A DNA stretch of 64,000 nucleotides, taken from Camellia lanceoleosa (Eukaryota; Streptophyta; Magnoliopsida; Ericales; Theaceae). The position numbers were made by a program, and so were the translations under genes. Of the stretch, positions 45,991 to 57,686 are shown piece by piece; within the stretch, counting starts at the first letter, position 1, and each line of letters begins with the position of its first letter. A model generated the notes under the pieces. It ran no database searches, was not told where the DNA came from, and worked only from the letters and a program-made list of their open reading frames with translations. The stretch is taken from NCBI GenBank assembly GCA_025200525.1, contig CM045763.1:61391018-61455017 (forward strand), written 5' to 3'.

Positions 45991-47880
45991 CAAGAAGTGA
46001 ACCTTACATTCCAATTAGTATACTAAAGAAAAGATTTTTTTTTTTTCTTAATTTGAATTAAACAAAGGTTTTCTTAATTGGAAAATGACTTGATTAGTGC
46101 TAGATACAAAATTTTGGGAGAAATTTCAAATCAATTGAATTTGTATTGTAAATTTTATTTTAGGGTTTGTTGGATCATAAAGACAAGTTAAACCTTTAAC
46201 AGAGTTTCTTACTAGGCTTTACTAACCCCACTTCATAGATGATAGCATATATATTGTAATGAAGTCTCCACAACCAGAGTCATTTCAATTTGGACTTTAT
46301 GGGAAAGAGAAAAGGGATGTCAAGCTTAACCTACTTGTTTTTTCAATCAACATCAAATGCAAAGCATAGCATATAATTCAAACCAATCATTTGTAGGTAT
46401 TTGTGTGTATCATTTAGGTATTTGTGTGTATCATTTAAAAAAAATTGATCCATAATTATATAATTTTATTAGATTTGTCTTGGAAAAAACAACAAACAAA
46501 GATTGTTTTGAAAAAAATTATCTTGTTTTTTTGGATAACAAAAATACATAATTAGGATTATTGGATTAATTGGATTTTTTTTCATAAATAATCTATTCAT
46601 AAGCACAAACACCTTTAATTTGGATTACTCAAATCATTATAGTGAAATCCATGAGAGCTAGAGTCATGAGTTAGTTAGACAGTTTAGACTTCCCTCTAAC
46701 TAAAGAGAAGCCGGATCTTTTCCTCTTTTTTGTTTTTCCAATCAACATCGAATACAAATATCCAATCATGTCATTAGTTGAAAGAGTCTAATTAGAAATC
46801 TCCTTTTAAGTATGAGGGAGAGAGTTGTGAAATTCTCTTCTACAATCCTCTTATGTAAAAAAGTTGTATTTAATTTTGTGATTGGTTTTTGTTATGACTA
46901 CAAATAAACAGATTTGTTCGTGAATAGGTTCGAGTTCAGTTCGGTAAGGACTTGTTCGAACTCAGTTTGTTAAATTTTTATTGCGTTCGAATTCGTTAAA
47001 ATCTTAATAAATAAATCCAAACATACCAAAGTTTGGCTCATTAATTCAGTTCGTTAGCTAGCTTGTTTAACATTTATCTAAATAATAGAATAAATATATT
47101 ATTTATATGTTAAATAATATAAAAATATGTTATTTATATATTTAAATAATATAAATATAAAAAATAACTAAATTTATTTTTATGTAAATAATAATTAACT
47201 ATAGATAATACATTTATATAGTGGTAGTGATAGATATTATTATTTTGGTAAGATATTGACCTTTTTTTAGTATATATATATATATATATTATATGTATAA
47301 TTATATAATTAAAATTTCAATTGTAACTTTAATTTTATATGCAAGTATGAATTTATAATTTTTTTGGCCTGTTAAGACTCGTGAATAGACTTGAGTTCGA
47401 GTCAAGTGTAAACCAACTTAGCTCGAGCTCAGTTCGAGCTCTTTAAAATCTAAATAAATAAACCCAAATATGTTAAAACTCAGTTTAGCTTGGCTCAACT
47501 TGTTTGCGGCTTTAGTTTTTATTGACTTTTAACCATAGAGAAAAAACCATATCAAACGTTAGTTGGGCTAAATTATACTAACATCTCAGGCCAAGCCACA
47601 TACCATCCTGGACTTGGGCTCATGAGTGGACCCATTTTTAAAGTCTTGGGCCTTCACTTATGCTTTTTTTTTTTTTTTTAATAATGTACATATGTATCAT
47701 GATCATAATACAATGTACGTTAATCATTTATAATTATGTGTAATGTAACATTTGATTTTAATATATTTCATAAATAAAAATATGTACAACATAATATATA
47801 TGAATCTTAAAAAAATATAATATTTACTAATTTTCACAAAATAAAAAAACTATATATTATGAATTCATAAAACATCATCA
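45885..47880 (+). repeat. Tandem segmental duplication, copy A
   Basis: This roughly 2.0-kb segment is repeated head to tail in the next 2.8 kb. Shared landmarks in the same order include GCTCTGGATATTCGATTG, AAGACAAGTTAAACC, CATTTCAATTTGGACTTTAT, a hAT element and GTACATATGTATCATGATC. No coding sequence is retained. The copies look roughly 85-90% alike by eye. Confidence 0.75.
46893..47514. mobile_element. hAT MITE, family R copy 3
   Basis: The element lies between GTTTTTGT and GTTTTTAT, which match at 7 of 8 bases. Its left end TATGACTACAAATAAAC and right end TTGTTTGCGGCTTTA are eroded family R termini. The same flanks surround copy 4, so this insertion predates the duplication. Confidence 0.65.
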
Positions 47881-48273
47881 AAGCAAAGATGGATTCATTT
47901 TTTTAAAGATAAATATAAACTAATTATATGGCTCTAGATATTTGATTAAGTTGATAGGCTTCAAATGGGTCCACAACTCATGATGTGAACCCCACCGTCT
48001 AATTAGTGTACTAAAGAAAAGGTTTTTTTTTCCCTTAATTTGAATTAAACAAGGTTTTCAAATCCTCCAAGGCATAAAAAGACTTGAAAAATGACTTGAT
48101 TAGTGCTAGATACAAAATTTTGGGAGAAGTTTCAAATCAGTTGAATTTGTATTGTAAATTTTGTTTTGTGTTAGTTGGATCATAAAGACAAGTTAAACCT
48201 TTAACAGAGTTTCTTACTAGGCTTTACTAACCCTACTTCATAGCATATATTTCTTAGATGATAGCATATATTG

Positions 48274-48607
48274 TGCCGTTTTGGGAACCAAAATAAAAAG
48301 TCACGTTTTTGTTAAAATATCTAAAAACGCAAGTGGCAAAAAGGCAACAAAATTGGTTTGGGAAGTGTCAAAAATGCAAGTGTGAAATTACAAATTAGGG
48401 CCAATGACAAAAAAATAAAAAAATAAATTTCTTATGTTGGGTAAATGTATTTTGGTCATTTTAATTTGATTTGACACCATAAATAAATATTAAACTAAAA
48501 AGTCAAAAGTCAACTTTTTATCAGCTTCTCAAATCACTTTCTAAAAAATTAAAAAATTTGATAAAAAACCAATAATTAACTTTTTACTAACTTCCTAAAA
48601 CACCTCA
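48274..48607. mobile_element. Tourist-like MITE present only in copy B of the duplication
   Basis: Copy A preserves the empty site (ATATTGTAATGAAG), so both borders are secure. The ends TGCCGTTTTGGGAACC and TTCCTAAAACACCTCA are imperfect inverted repeats, and the three-base flanks read TTG and TTA. Confidence 0.7.
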
Positions 48608-49197
48608 TTATAATGAAGTCTCTACAACCACACTCATTTCAATTTGGACTTTATTGAAAAGAGAAAAGGGTTGTCAAGCTTAACCTACCTGTTTTTTCGA
48701 TCAACATCAAATGCAAAAGCATAGCATATAATTCAAACCAATCATCTGTAGGTCTCTGTGTATTATTAAAAAAAAAAAATTGATCCGTAATTATATAATT
48801 TTATTAAATTTGTCTTCGAAAAAATAACAAAGAAAGATCGTTTTGAAAATTATTATCTTATTTTTTTGAATAACAACAATTCGTAATTAGAATTATCAAA
48901 TTAATTCTAATTTTTTTTTTCATGAATGGTCTACTCATAAATACAAACACTATAATGATTACTTAAATCATTATAGTGAAATCCATGATAACTATATCTA
49001 TGAGTTAGCTAGACAGTTTAGACTTTTCTCTAACTAATAATCCAATCATGTCAATCATGTCGTTAGTTAAAATAGTCTAAATAGAAATCTCCTTTTTTAA
49101 GTATGAGGGAGAGAGTTGTGAAATTCTCTTCTACAGCCTTCTCACATGAGCACACTGATGTAAAAAAGTTGTATTTAATTTTGTAATTGGTTTTTGT

Positions 49198-49859
49198 TAG
49201 AGTTGTAAATAAACAGAATCATTCATAAATAGACTCGAACTCGGTTCAATAAGGACTCGTTCAAATTTAATTTGTTAAATTTTTATTGTGTTTAAATTCG
49301 AATTCGTTAAAATCTTAATAAATAAATCCAAACATACTAAAGCTCAGCTCGTTAATTCAGCTTGTTAGCTGGTTTGTTTAATATTTATTTAAATAATAGA
49401 ATAATTATATTATTTATATATTAAATAATGTAAAAATATGTATAAAATAATATAAATATGTTATTTTTATATTTAAATAATAACTACATTTATTTATCTA
49501 TAAACAATAATTAACTATAGAAAATATATTTATATAATAGTAGTGGTATATATTATTATTTTGGTAAGATATTAACTTTTTTTTTAGTATATTTATATAT
49601 ATTGTATATATAATTGTATAATTAAAGTTTCAATTGTAACTTTAATTTTATACACAAGTATGAATTTATAATTTTTTTTGACCTGTTAAGACACGTGAAC
49701 AAACTCGAGTTTAAATCAAACTTAAGCTAACTCGGCTCGAGCTCAGTTCGTTAAATTTTTATTAAGCGCGGGTCGAACTCAAGCTCGTTAAAATCTAAAT
49801 AAACAAACCCGAACATATTAAAACTCAGTTAAGCTTGACTCGACTTGTTTGCCGCCCTA
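49198..49859. mobile_element. hAT MITE, family R copy 4
   Basis: The ends TAGAGTTGTAAATAAAC and TTGTTTGCCGCCCTA are flanked by GTTTTTGT and GTTTTTAT. It occupies the same site in copy B as copy 3 does in copy A. Confidence 0.7.
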
Positions 49860-51381
49860 GTTTTTATTGACTTTTATGCATAGAGAAAAAAACCACATCA
49901 AAATAAAAACCATAACACATGTTGGATGGGCAAAAATTATACTAACATCTCAGGCCAAGCCCACATACCATCATGGACTTGGGCACACGAGTAACCACCC
50001 ATTTTTAAAGTCTTGGGCCTTCACTTAACATTTCCAATTCGATTAACACCACACTTCGATACAAGTCATGGGCTCTTGGCGCAATCAAAGCGTGAACCCA
50101 ATCTCATCTCAAGCAACCAACTCCATGGGCTTCATGATCCTATGCATTCTTGTGTCACACATATAAATATATATATATACGAAAATAATTTTATTCAGCC
50201 ACTTTTAAAATTAGACTATACATGTTTGGAAATTAAAATAACCAAAACACAAATTTTCCATATCATTGTAGATGACAAAACTGAGCATTCCAAGTGATCA
50301 AAATAAAAGAAAAAAAGTCATCCTAGGTGGTTGCTTCCTTCGTTGGGGATCTTTTAGTGTCTTGTGGGTCAAATGTAAAATGAATTTAATTCACATATTT
50401 TATTTTATGATTACTTTTTAAAATAATTTTTTTAGACTTGTTTTATTATGAATTAGCGGCTGTCGTGTGTAAATTAAAAAAAAAAAAAAATTATATTATG
50501 CGATTTATTTATTTATTTTTAATAATGTACATATGTATCATGATCATAATATAATGTACGTTGAACATTTATAACTATGTGTAATATAACATTTGATTTT
50601 AATATATTTTATAAATAAAATATGTACAACATAATACATATAAATCTTAAAAAAAATACAATATTTACTAATTTTCACAAAATGAAAAAAAACTATATAT
50701 TATGAATTCCTAAAATATCTTCAAAGTACTCCAATTAAACAACAAAATGAAAATTTGAATTTTTTATTTTTTCAAAAATTACAAAATTTATACACCAAAA
50801 GCTTGAAACGGTGTATCAAATAAAAATAAACTGAATGCAAACAATAAATACAAACAAACCAAATACTCATAGAACATTTATAATCAAAGAAGATTAGTGT
50901 TGTTAAACAGTCACTTATTAAAAGGTTATTTGTTCTCAATAGCACAATGTGAAATGTGGTAAAGCAACTTGTAAAATAATAATAATAATTATTATTATTA
51001 TTATATATATCATACCCAAGAAAAACAATTAAAGACTCTTAAACAATTATAAAATTTATATAAAAATATAAAAAATAAACAATCACTTGAGATGTGCTCT
51101 CAAATTCAAATTCTAGAAGATTGCCTAGACAATAATGGTAGAAGTTTTATATTACATTGTGTCTATACATTGAACATTTAGGACTGATAATGTGTTTATA
51201 ATTGATGATAAACTTTTATTAGTTTGATACTTCAATAATATCAACCATAGGCCAAACAATTTATGTAGGAAAATGACATATCATTTTCTCAATTCACTCT
51301 CTAGATTTAATATAGTGTATATAAGATGATTGGCTAATAATTATGAAAAACACAAGAGAGAGTTGTCTTCGATATTCTAAG

Positions 51382-52209
51382 TGTACGGGAAAGAAATATA
51401 CCTTATCGTATAATCCTGTTGATCAAGTCTGCGTTCCTCCGTACGACGTCGCTTTGTCACCTGAAAACACAAGCGTGAGCTAGCCGGCGGGTGTGTGCCA
51501 GAAACCTCTCCGATGCCTAAGTCAGTAAGCAAGACAAATAGACAAAAGCTCTGTGTATTCAGAAAGCAAAATTGCGTTACCTCTCCAAAGGTGATATTGG
51601 TGAGTTTATATAGGTTTCGTGTGACATAATCCTAGTAGGACTCTTACTCCTCCATGTAGAGTCCTCCTAAGATTCAAACTCCTGAGAGATAATGTTTCTC
51701 TCAACACCCCCCTCACTGCTTAAACCAAGTGAGATGGTTCTTCTTATGGCTGAACTATTTCAAGACCGAAGTAACATTTCCCTTGAGATCGCCTGTATGA
51801 CTGAGCTAACACATAGCTCGGTTACGCCTTCCCATACTCCTACCTCGGTTCCTCACGCCGAGGTCAAACGAGCTGCAGCATGTCTCGACCGACCTAATGA
51901 TCACCTCGGCTCTACATAACCTTTCTCCTACCTCGGCCTCACATGCCAGGCCGAGCTACCCATGGAAGAATTAAGCCGACATAACCCACAGTCAGGTCCG
52001 CGAACAGTGCTCAACATACCTCGGTCCTGAACGATGAGACCGGACTTAAACAATGGTAACCGAACTATACTAATTACTTCGGTGGTAAATCTCTTACTCT
52101 GGACCGGTCTACCACTTCTACAGCCCACCTTCTAAGCTTCTTTCGTACGGCCCATAGAAAGGCCCATAATCCTGGCTCGGCCCAATTTTGAGTATAAATT
52201 ACCCTCTCA
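51382..52209 (-). repeat. 3' LTR of the Tat element
   Basis: It runs from TGTACGGG to CCCTCTCA on the plus strand. It has a TATA-like TATATAAA on the minus strand near 51607-51615 for sense transcription and a second TATA box TATAAATT on the plus strand at 52193-52200 facing the antisense gene. The 75- and 66-codon frames in it are not genes. Confidence 0.9.
52193..52200 (+). promoter_or_regulatory. TATA box on the antisense strand of the LTR
   Basis: TATAAATT lies nine bases before the inner LTR edge on the plus strand. A start about 30 bases downstream would fall just inside the element, ahead of the first exon of the antisense gene. This is inferred from position and sequence only. Confidence 0.5.
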
Positions 52210-52221
52210 ATTGCCCCTTAA
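52210..52221 (-). other. Polypurine tract of the Tat element
   Basis: On the coding strand AAGGGGCAAT directly precedes the 3' LTR (TGAGAGGG). It is short for a polypurine tract, but in the right place. Confidence 0.5.
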
Positions 52222-52224
52222 TGC

Positions 52225-52717
52225 CATGTGCAAAGCATGATAGGGATTACCTGTATAAAAAACCGGGCTAAGGTGTTTGCTTATCCAACCGAGCTACAAC
52301 CAGTTAGCTATTCCGGCCAAGTCGTAAACCTTTTAGCTCCTCTAGCTGAGCTAAAAAATCCATTTAGCTTATCCAGCCGAGTTAAACCCAAGCCGAGCTG
52401 TGCACGTCCGGTCAAAGATGTCTCTTCAATTTACAGAAACTGAATCGTTCAGTATTCCAATGACATGTGGCTCGCTCTGGTTGGCCAGCTTAGCTGTCAC
52501 GCCGTTCCTCGTACTCCGAAATTTTTGAACAGTTCCCGCCTTATGATTCCACTATCAAAACAAAACAACCCTTCTACCTCTCAAATCATTCACCAAACTG
52601 CTTCACTGTCCCTTCATCTTCTGAGTTCTTGCTGTCTCTTTATTTTGCATTCTGAAGAAGCTACGTGTTCTTCATTTGCTGTTGCTGCTCTCATCTCCTG
52701 CTCTTCCTCTCCTCCAG
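52225..52717 (+). other. Putative leader exon of the Tat antisense gene
   Basis: The exon would run from the inferred start after the LTR TATA box to a consensus donor (CTCCAG then GTAAGC at 52718). The open frames in it show no recognisable domain, so it is probably untranslated leader. The 601-bp intron to 53318 ends in TTTGCAG. Confidence 0.45.
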
Positions 52718-53403
52718 GTAAGCACCATAAATCTGTTTCTTTTTGCTTAGTTTTGCTTTTGTCCAATCCAGTATAATGTGTTTTTGCAAAACACTTTTTG
52801 TGTTGTTTCTGAAAAACTTAGCCATAGAACATATGAATGCACATAAGAACCTGTAGAACATTGATTTTGATCCAAAATCACGAAGCAACCGAACTAGGAT
52901 ACCGTTCACTTTTATACACAGATATAGGAAAACTGGAACCGGACTGGCACTTGTGCACATCTTAGTAGCTTTAATAAGTCACCATCTGATTCATACTAGC
53001 CGAAATAAAAACGCACTGCACTAGGAATCTTGGCCCTCGACCGAGCTAAGGCTTCGGGGCTAAGCCAGTTTTCTGAGTTTCTAAACCGGACTCAGAAAGC
53101 TGCCCCTTGATGCTTAACCGGAGTAACAAAAACCATAGGTAGAACCGAAATAACCAAGTACCTTGTGAACCGAGATAAGAACACACCTTTCAAAAACCGA
53201 GGCAGATCATGTAGTACCCCGCATAGCCGAAGTAGAACTGTCTTTTCTTGCTTTGTTTTTTTTTTTTTTGTAGCATGGTCAACGATCTGTGCTTAACACC
53301 TTGTTTTTCACTTTGCAGACTTAGGTTGCCAGGCACTTTCTCGCTCGGCTCTCACGAGCACACTTTTTCGACTGAGATAATTTATTCCTAACTTATACAA
53401 TAA

Positions 53404-53875
53404 ATGGGGAAGTATAGGTTCCTAGTAGAAACCCCAGGCGGCTTAGCCGAATTCAGAAAGGATTACAATATTCCAGCCGATGTAAACCTTACTTTAGCCA
53501 AACAAGATGTTGACCCATAGTGCAACAAAGGTTTTGTTCCCTTTACCCTCCAATCAATAATAGAGACCGGACTTAGATTTCCAGTCCAACCTTTAATTTG
53601 TGAATTCTTAAGACAAACCAGACTATGCCCCACCCAGCTGTCCACCAATACATATCGAATAATAATGGGTATAGCCGCACTGAACCATCAAACCGGTCTC
53701 AACCTAGGTTTGGCCGAGATACTTCACCAATACTCCATAGGATCAAAAAACGAAGGCTGGTGTTATTACTTGAGAGTACGCCGTGGCCGAGAGAAAATAA
53801 TAAAACACACACCGGACAAAGACTTAAACGACGATGACTTCTTTTGGGTCTCTGGGAATTTTGAAGACCTTTAAG
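53404..53875 (+). pseudogene. Tat antisense gene, first coding exon
   Basis: After the acceptor TTTGCAG at 53318 an ATG at 53404 opens MGKYRFLVETPGG. The frame is interrupted by TAG at 53518-53520 and then continues with RQTRLCPTQLSTNTYRIIM, GLAEILHQYSIGS, YYLRVRRGREKI and DDDFFWVSGNFEDL. This wording fits the plant 'putative gypsy-type transposon' extra ORFs found in Tat elements; their function is unknown. The exon probably ends before or near a GTATAC donor at 53922, but the frame closes earlier (TAA at about 53873), so the splice junction is uncertain and a frameshift is possible. Confidence 0.6.
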
Positions 53876-54015
53876 CCCAGATTCCTGGCCGAAGAATAAA
53901 CTGAAAAAAAAGGAGAGCCCGGTATACATACCTCGGTTGCATTTCATATTTTTTCTCTTTTCTTTATTTCGGCTTTCTACTCTGGACCGAACTAACACTT
54001 ATTTTCTTTTTGCAG

Positions 54016-54695
54016 ATAAAGCCCATCTCCTTTCAAACTACGGCTACCCCAACCTCGGTCTTCTGCGCGCCGCACTAAGAGTAAATGAGAGAAGTTGGGC
54101 AAAGCTTCTAAACTTCGAACCGACTTACCGCTACTCCGGTCGCCGAAAAGCAAGGGTGACCGACTTCCTCCTCGAAGACGCACCAGAGCTGGACCCTTTC
54201 TTGCCCCAGATCAACCTTGTGCCACTTACTACCGAACAAGAAATGGCCAAGAAGAACAGGCTGAAGGCCCTTCTAACCGCAACAACTCCCGCCGACGTAC
54301 AACCGACCGGCCGAAACACCGAAACCGTGGTAGCCCTACCATCTCAACAGCCCTTCACCTCTCGCCGAAACAAGCGTGCTCGGACTAGCCAAACCGAGCC
54401 ACGTCTTGCAGACGAGGATGAGACCATTCTGCCACAAGTCTCTCCTCTAAGTCCCCAGCAAAGCCTCCAACCGGAACCATCCGACCGAACTGCCACTTCT
54501 TCAAAATGGGCTCCTGTCCTCTCATTCGACAACCGAGACATCACTATTGATGATTCGGTGGTTGCGGAGAAGGACCACTTGTTGGCCTACAACCTGGCCA
54601 AAATTGTGTGCCTTCCCAAGGACATGGAGCACCATTACAAACAGCTTAACTCAGAGCTGAAATCAATCCGGTCTTCTACGAAGTCCATGATCCTG
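54016..54695 (+). pseudogene. Tat antisense gene, middle exon
   Basis: This exon lies between an acceptor TTTTTGCAG at 54015 and a donor CTGGTAAAC at 54696. It reads KAHLLSNYGYPNLGLLRAAL, a basic segment SGRRKARVTDF, then a Pro/Ser/Gln-rich low-complexity stretch with a possible nuclear signal (RRNKRARTS), and LAYNLAKIVCLPKDMEHH. It is open throughout and markedly GC-rich. The 5' end completes an Asp codon, consistent with splicing; its 3' end is phase 0 and joins in frame to the next exon. Confidence 0.65.
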
Positions 54696-54769
54696 GTAAA
54701 CAGCTTTCTTCTTTTTATGCAAGATTTTTCCCAACTTTGAGTCCGGCTAACGTTACTTCTCCTTTGCAG

Positions 54770-55543
54770 GCCATCCAGAAAAACCAAATCACTCACAGAA
54801 GGGTCATGGAACTTCGGCGAAGCACAATGGAGGCAATGGCGGAAGCCGAAACAAAGTCAGCCGAACTAGAGGAGGCAAAGAAGCAGCTGGCCGTGCTTCG
54901 TGCAGAGAATGGTCGGCTGACCGAGGTTGCCAATTCGGTCGAAGCCGAGAAGAAAAAAGTTGCCAACGAGGCAAAAGATTGATACCTACGTATCTTGGCT
55001 TCAATTGAGAAGAAAAAAGATGCCGAGATAAACCAATTGAAGGGGGAGATGAAGAAGGCCGAGAAGCAGGGCTTCAAGGAGGCCGAAGTAGTATACACCC
55101 AGCAATGTGACGCAGCAAAAGATCTCTTTTTTAAGTGTGGTTGGAGGACTGCGGTGGAGAAGTTCGGTTGTCGCCGACAGAGGTCTCTGATGCTCCACCG
55201 TACTCCATTCCACTTCACTTTCTGTCTGTTGCCCGATCTCCAAAGCGGTACCTTGAGGGTCTAGTGATGAAGATGATGATGATGAGGATTACGAAGAAGA
55301 TGAGCAAACTCCCCCGTCGTCAATGATCAAAATAATCAGACAGTTCGGTCGGAGCCCATTATTGAAGACCGAAGGGACGAGCTACCATCAACTGAGACTG
55401 AGGTTCAAGCTGAGACCGAGTTCAGGTGAGACCTGTTCGGTGAGGCAAACTCAGCTCCCGATTTAGGCAGTGCTCCCGCCACCGGACTTAGGGTAGATGC
55501 CGATGACGAATTTGATGCCGAACTAGATGCTCTTCTTCGTTGA
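54770..55543 (+). pseudogene. Tat antisense gene, last exon (coiled coil and acidic tail)
   Basis: The exon starts after CTTTGCAG (54769), giving a 74-bp intron with GT-AG ends, and continues AIQKNQITHRRVMELRRS. It then forms a long heptad-like helix rich in Ala, Glu and Lys (54840-55100), as expected of a coiled coil. TGA at 54980-54982, probably from CGA, interrupts it. A frameshift near 55150 moves the remainder, PTEVSDAPPYSIPLHF followed by an Asp/Glu-rich tail, to another frame ending in TGA at 55541-55543. A possible poly(A) signal AATGAA lies near 55620. The domain layout resembles a structural or nucleic-acid-associated protein, but the function is unknown. Confidence 0.6.
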
Positions 55544-55723
55544 TTTTCCTTTTTTCTTTCTTCTTTTGAATTTTTGTAACCGGGCTGCGGCTCTCCCAAT
55601 TGTACTTGGTTTGCACTTTAATGAAAATTTCTTTAACTCTTATTCCGGTTTTGTGTATGTATGCTTACACTTGCAATGATTTTTTCATTAACTGTGATTT
55701 CGGTTTAACTATCTAACTTGCTA

Positions 55724-56215
55724 GCCAACCACTCTTTAGCCGATATAACTTACTTCGGCTGAAGAGTACACAGAGTTGGTTTAATCGATAACCACTCTTG
55801 ACCATACACTTACTTGGTGAAGAGTACAAAGAGTTGGTTTAATCGACCAACCACTCTTGGTAGATATAACTTACTTAATTTGAAGAGTACAAAGAGTTGG
55901 TTTAATCGACCAACCACTCTTCACCGATATAAATTACTTGGTGAAGAGTACAAAGAGTTGGTTTAATCGACCAACCACTCTTCACCGATATAACTTACTT
56001 CGGTGAGGTACAAAGAGTTGGTTTAATCGACCAACCACTCTTCACCGATATAACTTACTTGGTGAGGAGTACAAAGAGTTGGTTTAATCCATCACTCTTG
56101 ATAGATATAACTTACTTAATTTGAGGGTAAAAGTTGGTTTAATCGACCAACCACTTTTCATTTATACACTTACTTGGTGAAGAGTAACAAGTGTTGGTTT
56201 AATCGACCAACTTCT
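55724..56215. repeat. Tandem array of hairpin-forming 60-bp repeats
   Basis: About eight units of 56-66 bases share CCAACCACTCTT at the start and AGAGTTGGTTTAATCGA at the end. In several units ACTCTTCACC pairs perfectly with GGTGAAGAGT across a 14-base spacer containing GATATAACTTACTT. The first unit uses a different but still complementary pair (CTCTTTAGCCGA with TCGGCTGAAGAG). A degenerate ninth unit adjoins CTAAGTTGG inverted words at 56210-56250. The array lies between the 3' ends of the antisense gene and of integrase. Confidence 0.8.
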
Positions 56216-56399
56216 AAGTTGGTTTTTCCAGCCAACTTAGAATAAAATGTTTGGTTGTTTCGACCAAACGTCCTGCAGCCTGGATCCTTATCCTGGGCTT
56301 AGGAAGGGTTCATAGTTGGTTATTCCGGCCAACTATATTTACAATGCTCCTAACTTACTAAAAGCTACTTTCTACTGAGAACAATTATATTGAAAAAGA

Positions 56400-56846
56400 A
56401 TCGATTTGTTTTATTGAGAAAGTAAAAAATTACACATACTTAAAAAGAAAAAAGCTAAAAATAAAACAACTTGAGATTTCTTGGTATTCCATGGCACAGG
56501 AATTGCCTTGCCATCCTTATCTTCCAAGTGGTATGCCCTTGCTGCTAACCCACCACTTTGTAAGGTCCTACCTAATTTGGCCCCAACGTGCCAACACGTG
56601 GAACTAGGGTATTTCCCATCACTTTCTTGTGACCCAATCTCCGATCTTGAATTGCCTTGGGTGCACTGTTTTGTTATACTTTCTAGACAACTCTTGTTGG
56701 TAGGAGGTGATGTGAACCAATGCTCTGTCTCTTCTTTCTTCCGCAAGGTCAAGTTCCAATGCTATGGCTTCGCTATTTAAGTCTAGATCAAAGTTTTCGC
56801 TTCGGATTGTGGGGAGGCCAACTTCTAATGGGATGACCGCTTCCAT
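56400..56846 (-). pseudogene. Tat integrase C-terminal region
   Basis: The fragment contains ACGMEAVIPLEVGLPT-like wording (here AYGMEAVIPLEVGLPT across the start), IALELDLAEERRDRALVHIT, QQELSRKYNKTVHPRQFKIGDWVTRK and, after a break near 56619, sequence matching the GPY/F region (TLGPNWVGPYKVV-like, in mixed frames). This is the usual tail of Tat and Athila integrases. Confidence 0.7.
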
Positions 56847-57014
56847 GCCATAAGCTAAGGAGAATGGTGTTTCTCCTGTTGATCGTCGAGGCGTGGTGCG
56901 GTAAGCCCATAAAACATGAGGGAGCTCTTCTGCCTACTTGTCTTTTTCTTTCTCTAATCTCTTCTTCAATCCATCCAAGACTACTTTATTTGATGCCTCT
57001 GCCTGACCATTTGC

Positions 57015-57686
57015 TTAGGGATATGCCGGTGTAGAATTGTAGAACTCTATCTTGTATTCTTCACAAAAGTCTCTGAAAATTCTGCCGTTGAACTGAGTGC
57101 CGTTGTATGAGATTAATGCCTTTGGTATGCCAAATCGAGTGATGATGTTCTGCCAGACAAACTTTTTTACATCTTTTTCCTTGATTGACGCCAAGGCTTC
57201 TGCTTCCACCCACTTTGTAAAGTAGTCGGTTGCGGCAAGAAAGAACTTCCTGTTGCCTGGTGCTGTTGGAAGTGGGCCTACTATGTCCAATCCCCATATT
57301 GCGAAGGGCCATGGGCTAGTCAAAGGTAGAAGTTCTCTGGCAGGTTGGTGTATTTGGTGTGCGAATTTTTGACATTTTTCGCACTTTTTGACATACTTCT
57401 CTGAATCAGCTTGCATGTATGGCCACCAATATCCTTGTGAAATCGCCCTGTATGCCAATGATCTTCCTCCTTGATGGCTGCCACATACCCCCTCATGTAT
57501 TTCGAACAGGAATGCCTCCACTTTGCTGGGGTGAACACACTTCAAGTAAGGTCCTGTGAACGACTTCTTGTATAATGCCAAGGATGGAGAGAGCCAAAAT
57601 CGCTGTGACTTTGCTCTTATTCTGTTGGCTTCTTTCTTCTCTTCTGGGAGGGTGCCGTCCTTTAGGAATAGTATAATGGGATCCAT
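57015..57686 (-). pseudogene. Tat integrase, zinc-binding domain and core
   Basis: The frame holds the HHCC zinc-binding region (HEGVCGSHQGGRSLAYRAI, then CEKCQKFAHQIH), the first catalytic Asp in WGLDIVGPLP and the second catalytic segment, which reads LISYNGTQF where LISDNGTQF is expected, so the Asp is replaced by Tyr. It ends in TAA (probably from CAA) at 57012-57014, just before the segment with the catalytic Glu (ANGQAEASNK), which follows in the same frame. Another TAG in place of a Trp codon occurs near 56937. It is in frame with the second RNase H; a TAG at 57687-57689 lies between. Confidence 0.82.

Larger units (their letters stand above)
47881..50725 (+). repeat. Tandem segmental duplication, copy B
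   Basis: This copy repeats copy A in the same orientation. It has two extra blocks: a 334-bp MITE at 48274-48607 and about 480 bp at 50028-50510 (beginning near CATTTCCAATTCGATTAAC), which was inserted here or lost from copy A. From 50726 to 51376 the DNA is AT-rich and unassigned. Confidence 0.75.

Noticed and set aside
50013..50297. 94-codon frame within the segment-B specific block
   Set aside because: No recognisable domain, absent from the other copy of the duplication, and AT-rich at its end.
52465..52776. 103-codon plus-strand frame next to the Tat 3' LTR
   Set aside because: It reads through a consensus splice donor at 52718 and shows no domain; better seen as leader of the antisense gene.
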